In this document: positions 20,845-27,858 of the stretch, piece by piece
Layout: each line of letters begins with the position of its first letter
Position numbering within the stretch: the stretch's first letter is position 1
DNA from: an uncultured Clostridia bacterium
GTDB taxonomy: Bacteria > Bacillota > Clostridia > Oscillospirales > Oscillospiraceae
Assembly (NCBI GenBank): GCA_947164825.1
Contig: CAMUYE010000003.1
Location: forward strand, 1 to 55,288
DNA length: 55,288 nucleotides
Direction: 5' to 3'
The notes under the pieces: generated by a model
Told to the model about the DNA's origin: nothing
The model's database searches: none
What the model saw: only the letters and a program-made list of their open reading frames with translations
Position numbers and translations under genes: made by a program

Positions 20845-22047
20845 ATGTCAAAAGCTACGAAATGGATCGCCGCGATCCTGTCAGTTCTCATGCTCCTGGC
20901 CCTGGGCGGACAGCTCGTCCTGGGCTGGTTCAACTATCAAAAGATGCTCGCCTCCTCTGCGGCCCTGGAAGGGCTTCGCGCCGACAACGGAGAGCTCCGG
21001 GGCGAAGTCTCCGCCCTGCGGGAAGAGCTGGGCGGCGTCCGGGATCAGATCACGGAACTGGAGCACGCCAACGACGACCAATACGACCCGGGCCAGGAAG
21101 ACGACGTCCGCATCTCCCACAATTACGTGATCCGCTCTACCCTGCCCATCTCTGACGCCTACAAGTCCGGGGACCGCTCGGCTTTGGACGACAAGCAAAA
21201 GGAGACCCTGGATATGGCCTCCGCCATCCTGGAGGAGATCATCACCCCGGAGATGGAGCCCTACGACAAGGAGCAGGCCGTCTATCTCTGGATGACCTCC
21301 CACCTGGCTCACGACGAGGGCCTGCTGCCCGTGATCCCCACGACCCAGGCCGACTGCGACAATCCCTACGGGGTCCTCAAATACCACAACGCGGTCTGCG
21401 TGGGCTACGCCACCACCTTCCGCCTGTTTATGCAGATGCTGGACATCCCCTGCATGGTGGTCCACAACACGGAGCGCTACCACTCCTGGGATCTGGTCCA
21501 GTTGGACGGGGGCTGGTATCACACCGACATCTATTCCGACGTAGGCAGCGGAAACTACGCCCATTTCAATCTGACCGACGCCATGCAGTCCGACAACCAG
21601 AGCTGGAACAAAGACTTCTTCCCCGCCGCCACCAAGAGCGAGTACTGCTACGCCTTCCGCGCCTCGCAGGAAGCCGGGGACCTGTATGAGATCCCCGCCG
21701 CTCTTCGCAGCGCACTCAACGATCGCGTCGGCATGTTCTCTCTGCGCTTCGGCAGCGACTTCGACGAGAAGCAGGCGTCCATCGTCCAGATGATGCTCAA
21801 TCAGATCCAGGACCGGATCGAAAACACTGAATTATCCAACGAAGTGTACATGGGCTGGACCTGGATGTCGATGGAGAACGGCTGGCTGCTGTCCGTCAAT
21901 CTGAATTGGTACAACCAGGGCGAGGACAGCCCGGAGGACCTCCCCGATGACGTTTACGAAAAGATCGGCGAGGCTGTGGAAGAGGCCTTCGGCGATCTGG
22001 AGGAACAGGATTACTGGGAGGACGACTCCGACTGGGCCGTCGGATAA
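20845..22047 (+). CDS. membrane-anchored transglutaminase-like domain protein
   Basis: N-terminal TM + coiled coil; ...EQAVYLWMTSHLAHDE...YGVLKYHNAVCVGYATTFRLFMQMLDIPCMVVHNTERYHSWDLVQLDGGWYHTDIYSD (Cys-His-Asp). Confidence 0.85.
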   Translation: MSKATKWIAAILSVLMLLALGGQLVLGWFNYQKMLASSAALEGLRADNGELRGEVSALREELGGVRDQITELEHANDDQYDPGQEDDVRISHNYVIRSTLPISDAYKSGDRSALDDKQKETLDMASAILEEIITPEMEPYDKEQAVYLWMTSHLAHDEGLLPVIPTTQADCDNPYGVLKYHNAVCVGYATTFRLFMQMLDIPCMVVHNTERYHSWDLVQLDGGWYHTDIYSDVGSGNYAHFNLTDAMQSDNQSWNKDFFPAATKSEYCYAFRASQEAGDLYEIPAALRSALNDRVGMFSLRFGSDFDEKQASIVQMMLNQIQDRIENTELSNEVYMGWTWMSMENGWLLSVNLNWYNQGEDSPEDLPDDVYEKIGEAVEEAFGDLEEQDYWEDDSDWAVG

Positions 22048-22059
22048 GGAGGGGCAGAG

Positions 22060-22569
22060 ATGAGGAAACTGCTTTGTCTGCTGCTGGCGGCGCTGTTGCT
22101 GCTGGCGGGCTGCGCCGGACCTGTCCAAAAGCCGGAGGATGAAAGCACGGAAGCGGTCCCTATGGTCAGCATGTACGAGCTGCGAAAGGCCATGCTGGAG
22201 GCCCAGCCGGGTCTGCCGGACATGACCGCCGTGAGCAGCAGCGATGAAAACGCCGGGGCGCTGTTCGCCTATCTCTCCGAGCTCGACTACGAGAAGGTGG
22301 AGGGCTATTTCCTGGCCTATTCCTCCGACGGAAAGACCGCGAACGAGTTTGCCGTGGTCTGCCTGAAGGATCCGGCGGATCTTTCCGCCCTGGAGGCCAC
22401 TCTGAAGGCCCACGTCCAAGGCCGGGTGAGCCTCTATAAGAGCTACGCTCCGGAGCTGGTGGAACAGGCCTCCGCGGCGGAGATCGTCACAGAGGGACGC
22501 TACATGGCTCTGATCATGTGCGAGGATCGGGCCGCGGTGAAAGCCGCCTTCCTGGCGGGGGTCCGATGA
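22060..22569 (+). CDS. DUF4358-like lipoprotein
   Basis: MRKLLCLLLAALLLLAGCAGP lipobox; ATGA overlap with following DHHW gene. Confidence 0.75.
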   Translation: MRKLLCLLLAALLLLAGCAGPVQKPEDESTEAVPMVSMYELRKAMLEAQPGLPDMTAVSSSDENAGALFAYLSELDYEKVEGYFLAYSSDGKTANEFAVVCLKDPADLSALEATLKAHVQGRVSLYKSYAPELVEQASAAEIVTEGRYMALIMCEDRAAVKAAFLAGVR

Positions 22570-23660
22570 AACGATTCGTGCTTCCCGGGCTCTTTGCCCT
22601 GCTGCTGGCCGTCCCGCTGCTGCTGGTCCTGGCGCTCCCGACGCGAAGCTTCTCCGAGAACGAGAACCGGTATCTGGCGAAGTCCCCGAAGCTTGACGCC
22701 GAAGCCTTCCTGGCGGGCGGCCTCCAGTCGGAGCTGGAGCTCTGGCTGGAAGACCAGTTTCCCGGCCGGGACGGCTGGATGGCCGCCGTCACGGTGCTGG
22801 ATAAGGCCGCCGGGCAAACGGAAATCGGCGGCGCCTGGCTGGGAAAGGACGGCTATTATCTGGAACAGCATCGTCCCGAGGAGTTTTCCTGGGAGAAATA
22901 CCGGCGCAATCTCGGCTATCTGAACGCCCTGGCCCGGGACGCCGACGTCCCGGCCGCGGCTCTGCTGGTCCCCTCCGCCGCCGCGGCCCTGCCGGAGCTG
23001 CTGCCCGAAGGCGCGGAGGTTTACGACGCCGGGGAGGCCCTGACCGTCGCCCGGGATGTCCTGACGGACATTCAGGTCCCGGACCTTAGCGCCGCCCTGC
23101 GGGCGGAGCCCGCCGAACAGCTTTTTTACCGCACCGATCACCATTGGACCGCTGCCGGCGCCCTGCGGGGTTATCGAAGCCTGCCGGAGGGCTACGGAGC
23201 CTGGAACGGGAGCGCGGAACTCTTCTGCGATGATTTCTTCGGCACCACCTGGTCCAAGACCCTGGATCCCGCGGCGAAGCCCGACCGGATCGAGCTGTTC
23301 TCCCTGCCGGAAACCGTGGCTGTGGAAGCGGACGGCCGGAGCATCCCGGTCTACGACGAGACTGCGGCGGCCCGGAAGGACAAGTACACGGTCTTTCTGG
23401 GCGGCAACCACGGCCTCGTAAAGCTGACCGGCGGCTGCGAAAACGGGAAAACGCTCCTGGTCCTGAAGGACTCCTTCGCCAACTGTCTGGCTCCCCTGCT
23501 GATAGCGGATTACGAAACCGTGCTCCTGGTGGATCTGCGATACTATCCCGGCACGGTCCGGGCCCTGCTGGCGGAAGTAAAGCCCGATGCCCTGCTCTTC
23601 GTCTATGAGATGAGCGGGATCGCCGGGGGCGACGACTTTGTGAAGCTGCTGCTCCGGTGA
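22566..23660 (+). CDS. DHHW domain protein (second copy)
   Basis: FSENENRYLAKSPKLDAEAFLAGGLQSELELWLEDQFPGRDGWMAAV...LFYRTDHHWTAAGALRGY...LLVLKDSFANCLAPLLIADYETVLLVDLRYYPG. Confidence 0.87.
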   Translation: MKRFVLPGLFALLLAVPLLLVLALPTRSFSENENRYLAKSPKLDAEAFLAGGLQSELELWLEDQFPGRDGWMAAVTVLDKAAGQTEIGGAWLGKDGYYLEQHRPEEFSWEKYRRNLGYLNALARDADVPAAALLVPSAAAALPELLPEGAEVYDAGEALTVARDVLTDIQVPDLSAALRAEPAEQLFYRTDHHWTAAGALRGYRSLPEGYGAWNGSAELFCDDFFGTTWSKTLDPAAKPDRIELFSLPETVAVEADGRSIPVYDETAAARKDKYTVFLGGNHGLVKLTGGCENGKTLLVLKDSFANCLAPLLIADYETVLLVDLRYYPGTVRALLAEVKPDALLFVYEMSGIAGGDDFVKLLLR

Positions 23661-23672
23661 GCGCCCTATAGG

Positions 23673-23720
23673 AAACACCCTCCCCGAATACGCAAAAAGG
23701 CGTTCGGGGAGGGTGTTTTT
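23673..23720 (+). terminator. intrinsic terminator
   Basis: AAACACCCTCCCCGAA-tacgcaaaaaggcg-TTCGGGGAGGGTGTTTTTG. Confidence 0.85.
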
Positions 23721-23734
23721 GTCACGGGATCGGG

Positions 23735-24211
23735 CTATGGCAGCTGGCTGCCGACAATGCTGATCAGAATGCTGAACAGAATGGCGATGAAGATGATCCC
23801 AAGGGGGAGCAGGATGCGCAGAAGCGCCAGCGCGGGCGAAACCTGGGGCTTGCTCCGGTCTGTCTGCGTATTGGTGACCGCGGAGACCCGGCTGGTCCGA
23901 ATGCCCGGAGGCGCTTTTGTGGTGGTTACGTCGTAGGCGCTGTGGGCGCGATACCCGGCACGGAGATTCGCCTCATGGCTTTGGACAGCAGCCCGGTGCG
24001 CCTGGGCGCCGTAGCTGCCCCTCCAGGCGTCGTCCTCATGACAGTGATCGTCATAATGCGTCATGCCCTCTGCCCGAAGACGGGCGGCGGTCTGCTTGCG
24101 TTCGATCCGGGTCAGAACGGACGGGGCCGCGGCGGTGCCGCAGGCGGGGCAGATCTCGGTTTTCTCGGGATTAAAGTATTTGCCGCAGTTCGTACATCGA
24201 TAACGGAGCAT
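23735..24211 (-). CDS. zinc-ribbon membrane protein
   Basis: MLRYRCTNCGKYFNPEKTEICPACGTAA ... C-terminal TM ALLRILLPLGIIFIAILFSILISIVG. Confidence 0.7.
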   Translation of the reverse strand: MLRYRCTNCGKYFNPEKTEICPACGTAAAPSVLTRIERKQTAARLRAEGMTHYDDHCHEDDAWRGSYGAQAHRAAVQSHEANLRAGYRAHSAYDVTTTKAPPGIRTSRVSAVTNTQTDRSKPQVSPALALLRILLPLGIIFIAILFSILISIVGSQLP

Positions 24212-24238
24212 GGCGGGAACCTCCTTTCTGTCTGCAGC

Positions 24239-24463
24239 TCAGTCGCTGCTTTCCATACGAATGACCTTGCCGATGTTCCAAAGCATAGCGGCTTTGGACG
24301 CGGCTTCTTCCCGTTCCTCCGGCGTCCGGTATTCAAACGGGGCGGTTTGCGCGCCGCAGTCCATGCACACGGCATAGACACACCAGCCGTTCTCCTCTTC
24401 CAGCAGGCCCGGGCCGCCGCAGCGGGGGCAGTCCTGCAGTATGAAGCGTTCGTGAATGTCCAT
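24239..24463 (-). CDS. Lar-like (restriction alleviation-type) zinc-finger protein
   Basis: MDIHERFILQDCPRCGGPGLLEEENGWCVYAVCMDCGAQTAPFEY...EAASKAAMLWNIG; CxxC...CxxC...WN spacing typical of Lar family. Function not established. Confidence 0.6.
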   Translation of the reverse strand: MDIHERFILQDCPRCGGPGLLEEENGWCVYAVCMDCGAQTAPFEYRTPEEREEAASKAAMLWNIGKVIRMESSD

Positions 24464-24494
24464 TTGTTCCTCCTTATCTGTGCGTCGATCGGCG

Positions 24495-26240
24495 TTAACG
24501 CCGGTTTTCATAGGCGATCTCGTAATCCTTCTTCGGCGTATAGCGCTTGGCGAGCTTGACGATCACGCGGCCGTCGCTGATCACGATCCCCCCATCGCTG
24601 GGATAGAGGGGCATTTCCCGGAAGGCTGCGCTGTCGGAAACGGCAATCAGGGTCTCCTCCGAGGGCTCGGCCCAGGGGACGTTGAGCCAATCGTTGAGAT
24701 AGTAGTAGACCTGTTTGGTCAGGGGCGTTACGGTGCTGGACAGATTGCTGTAGTCCTCGATCTCCTTGAAGGCCTCGATCTGGCTGTAGTAGCTGCTTCG
24801 GGGGAAGCCGCCGATGATGACGACCTCCATCCCGTCTTCGTAGCCGGGGGTGGATTCCACCCGTTCCACCAGCCGGGTCGCAAAGGATTCCGTGGCGCGG
24901 TGCGCCGTGGCGGACATGGTATAGACCAGGTTGTCGGTCTGGAAGCTGACCAGGAACAGCAGCAGCCCGGCGCAGAGGGCCAGCGGGCGGAGCAGGAAGC
25001 TTCGTCCGCTCGACGCGGGAGACTTCCCGCCGGCGGGAGAAGTCTGCAAATCGCCTTCCGAGGAAGGCGTCTCCCCCTCTTGTTCCGGCCCCCGCTCCGC
25101 GGGAGGCGCTGTCTGCCGCAGCCCATCGTCCGCGGCATGCGGCCCGTTGTCTTTGTTCCGAGCTCTGCTTTCCGCTGTCCGATCCACCAGCGCCAGCGCA
25201 AAGACGTAGCAGAATACCAAAGCGTAGCGCATGATGGGCATTGCTTCGTCCATCAGTACCGTCAGATTCAGCCCCAGGGGCAGGATCGCACAGAGAACGA
25301 TGACGCAGACAAAGGCAAAGGGGCGCTTCCAAAGACGATTGCGGATCACAAGCCGGACGAAGGCCAGGATCCCCGCCAGAGCCAGCAGGGCGTTCCCGAC
25401 GACCGTGACAGGCGTGGTATAGAGCGCGAAGCTGCGGGGAACGAAGAAATACTGCACGAACTTGGCGTACGCGGCACGGATCTGCTCCAGGACGCCTCTC
25501 ACCGTCAGGTCCTTGCCGAAGACGCCGATGCCCTTGTAGCTGAGCAGGGTCAGATCCTTGACCCGGAGGAAGAGTCTGAGCACAAGATAATAGACGACCA
25601 GACCGAGCACCAGGAAAAGCAGCATTTTCAGCGCGGAGAGCAGGATCCGGATCCCCTTTTGTTTGCCTTCCAGCGCGGAAAGGATCAGGCTGAGCAGCGC
25701 GAGGGAGGCGGCCACGGCAAGATAGGCCTGGTAGGTCCCCACCGAACAAGCCAGAAGCAGGATGCCGGGAAGGAAGCCGAAGCGATAACGGACCGTCAGC
25801 CAGACGGCCAGCACCGCCAGCAGGATGCCAAAGCAGTAGGCCGAGGCTGTGAACAGGTACAGGTAGGTGAAGGCTACGGAGGGGAAGACGATCATCAACA
25901 CCCCGATCAGCCCGCCGATCCAGGCGCTCCGCACCCGGATCAGGGAAACCGTAAAGGCCGAGGCCAGGGCGAGAAAGAGCACGGAGAGGAAGCCGATCAG
26001 CGCGGGCGCCTGCAAAAAACCGTTCCAGGCAGTCGCGTAGTGCAGGAACCAGCGGCCGGAGATCGTCATCTGCTGCGGGTCCGAGATCCGGGAGATCCCG
26101 TCGGCATTGGGAAGAATGTTCGTAAAGGCAAAGAGATGGACGAGATAGCCTGCCAGAAAGCAGCAGACAAAGGCGGAAAGCACCGCCCGAGGCAGCGCAC
26201 GCAGCCGCCCCATCATGCAGGAGCGTTTCAGTTCCTTCAT
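24495..26240 (-). CDS. GtrII-like (Glucos_trans_II) polytopic glucosyltransferase domain protein with low-complexity repeat-derived insert
   Basis: NILPNADGISRISDPQQMTISGRWFLHYATAWNG..., multiple TM helices, TYQAYLAVAASLALLSLI; insert GPEQEGETPSSEGDLQTSPAGGKSPASSG encoded by nested palindromes. Confidence 0.78.
   Translation of the reverse strand: MKELKRSCMMGRLRALPRAVLSAFVCCFLAGYLVHLFAFTNILPNADGISRISDPQQMTISGRWFLHYATAWNGFLQAPALIGFLSVLFLALASAFTVSLIRVRSAWIGGLIGVLMIVFPSVAFTYLYLFTASAYCFGILLAVLAVWLTVRYRFGFLPGILLLACSVGTYQAYLAVAASLALLSLILSALEGKQKGIRILLSALKMLLFLVLGLVVYYLVLRLFLRVKDLTLLSYKGIGVFGKDLTVRGVLEQIRAAYAKFVQYFFVPRSFALYTTPVTVVGNALLALAGILAFVRLVIRNRLWKRPFAFVCVIVLCAILPLGLNLTVLMDEAMPIMRYALVFCYVFALALVDRTAESRARNKDNGPHAADDGLRQTAPPAERGPEQEGETPSSEGDLQTSPAGGKSPASSGRSFLLRPLALCAGLLLFLVSFQTDNLVYTMSATAHRATESFATRLVERVESTPGYEDGMEVVIIGGFPRSSYYSQIEAFKEIEDYSNLSSTVTPLTKQVYYYLNDWLNVPWAEPSEETLIAVSDSAAFREMPLYPSDGGIVISDGRVIVKLAKRYTPKKDYEIAYENRR
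25019..25075. repeat. nested palindromes inside GtrII-like CDS
   Basis: GACTTCCCGCCGGCGGGAGAAGTC followed by CGCCTTCC-GA-GGAAGGCG. Confidence 0.75.
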
Positions 26241-26277
26241 AGCACCCTCCCTTTCTTTGAGGACTGTGCCGGGCAGC

Positions 26278-26640
26278 TCATTCCTTCTTAATCAGGAAGG
26301 CTCGCAGCAGCAGTCCGGCTCCGACTGCCGCCGGAACCAGCATGAGAAACAGGTCCAGGGTCGAACCGGTGAAAACCAGACTTGTGCCGAGGATCACAGA
26401 GAGGATCAGCATCGCAGCCAGGATCGGCAGCGCGATCTTGCAGGCCTTGTGCCGGGTCGCGACCAGCAGAATCACGTCTGCAAGGATGAGGGTAATCAGG
26501 ATCCCGCCGGTGGAGACGCGCCCCAGCCGATAAAAGCCAAAGGAAACCAGATAGGTACTCTTGAAGAACATGAAGATTCCTATGCCGATCAGCAGCGAGC
26601 CGATCAGGATCAGCACTTGCTTTCTGTTCACGGTGCTCAA
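26278..26640 (-). CDS. small four-helix membrane protein
   Basis: VLILIGSLLIGIGIFMFF, GGILITLILADVILLVA, CKIALPILAAMLILSVILGTSLVF, LDLFLMLVPAAVGAGLLLRAF. Confidence 0.65.
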   Translation of the reverse strand: MSTVNRKQVLILIGSLLIGIGIFMFFKSTYLVSFGFYRLGRVSTGGILITLILADVILLVATRHKACKIALPILAAMLILSVILGTSLVFTGSTLDLFLMLVPAAVGAGLLLRAFLIKKE

Positions 26641-26700
26641 ACCTCCTCAGAACCCATTTTATTTATCATACCATATTCAAGCCGGAATTGCAAGGCCGGA

Positions 26701-26751
26701 TCCGGACACGGAAGGATAAATCCGGACACGGAAGGATAAATCCGGACGCGG
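26701..26751. repeat. 20-bp tandem repeat (TCCGGACACGGAAGGATAAA)x2.5
   Basis: Direct reading of 26701-26751. Confidence 0.95.
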
Positions 26752-26773
26752 GCACGGTTGTCCGGGGATTGCA

Positions 26774-26801
26774 AAAGCCCGCCGTTGTCCGGCGGGCTTT
26801 G
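26774..26801 (-). terminator. intrinsic terminator of SPFH gene
   Basis: AAAGCCCGCCG-ttgt-CCGGCGGGCTTT. Confidence 0.75.
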
Positions 26802-26818
26802 TGCTGCGTTTTCAGTTT

Positions 26819-27841
26819 TCAGTTGCAGCTTTCCGGTCTTTTCTTTCCGCAGTTGCGGCAGAAGGGGCTGTTGTTCTCCTGCCCGCAGCCGCAGGTCCAG
26901 GGCGTTCTGGAATCCGCAGGCTTTTCTGCAGCAAGCACAGGCATGGCCCGGGCTCCCGCGGCTCTGGCCGCGGCAGGCATGGCTTCTGCGGCGGCTTGCG
27001 TCAACACAGCCGCCGCCATCTCCGGATCGCGAAGCATGGCAGTATACTGGACAGATTGGACGAGATCTGCGTCTTCCGTATGCGGCGCGTTCAGCGCGAT
27101 GCTGACCAACTCAAGGCCATGCTCTCCCCACCAGCCGGTTTTCAGCCGCTCCCCCAGCTCCTCACAGAGAGCAGGAAGCTCCCCCGGAAGCTCCGACGGA
27201 CGATGACCCTCTGCGCTCATTGCTGCTGCCGCGGAACGGAAGTTTGCGCTCAGCTCCGATCGAAGATGCTCTTCGAGCTCCTGGCGCGTAAAGCGCTTGC
27301 TGACGTTGCCGATAACCGTCTTATAAAGCTTGACCGGATCGGAGACCCGATAAGAGAAGCAGCCGCTCATCTCATATTCGGAATCGAAATCCAGGCCGGT
27401 ATTCCTGTCCTTGACTCGAAGCGGACTTCGGAGCCGGAAAGAAACGCCGTTGATTTCTTTGACGTTGAGGTAGTAGACCCGATAAACCACCGGCTGAATG
27501 TCTCCGCCGCCGAAAGAGACCCGGCGGCCCACTTCTTTGAAGAAGCCCTTCAGACCGCCCTGTTCCGGATCCTCGAAGATGTGCTCTCCCGGCTCCTGGC
27601 AGAAATCGATGATCTTCCCCTGCTTGACCACCAGTACGCACTGACCGTCCGCCACGCAGAGGACGGAGCCGTTGGTCAGCACGTCGTCGTCAGCTCTGGT
27701 GTTGGCGCTGTGGGAGCCGATGCGCTTCCTGCCGCGAACCAGGATCGTGTCGTCGTTCATGGCGTCACACCAGAAGATCTCCCGCCACTGCTCCTCCAGA
27801 ACGCTGTGCATCGCCCCGTTGAAGGCTTTGATGATACCCAT
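26819..27841 (-). CDS. SPFH domain protein with C-terminal zinc ribbon (YdjI-like)
   Basis: MGIIKAFNGAMHSVLEEQWREIFWCDAMNDDTILVRGRKR...NGSVLCVADGQCVLVVKQGKIIDFCQEPGEHIF; C-terminus TWTCGCGQENNSPFCRNCGKKRP. Confidence 0.87.
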   Translation of the reverse strand: MGIIKAFNGAMHSVLEEQWREIFWCDAMNDDTILVRGRKRIGSHSANTRADDDVLTNGSVLCVADGQCVLVVKQGKIIDFCQEPGEHIFEDPEQGGLKGFFKEVGRRVSFGGGDIQPVVYRVYYLNVKEINGVSFRLRSPLRVKDRNTGLDFDSEYEMSGCFSYRVSDPVKLYKTVIGNVSKRFTRQELEEHLRSELSANFRSAAAAMSAEGHRPSELPGELPALCEELGERLKTGWWGEHGLELVSIALNAPHTEDADLVQSVQYTAMLRDPEMAAAVLTQAAAEAMPAAARAAGARAMPVLAAEKPADSRTPWTCGCGQENNSPFCRNCGKKRPESCN

Positions 27842-27858
27842 TACGCTCAGCTCGCCGC

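Noticed and set aside
24239-24463. Anti-restriction/phage context for the Lar-like gene
   Set aside because: No phage or restriction-modification genes nearby; Lar-type zinc-finger proteins also occur in ordinary chromosomes.
24495-26291. 611-aa plus ORF opposite the GtrII-like gene
   Set aside because: Antisense shadow, Gln/Asp/Arg-rich with no domain pattern.
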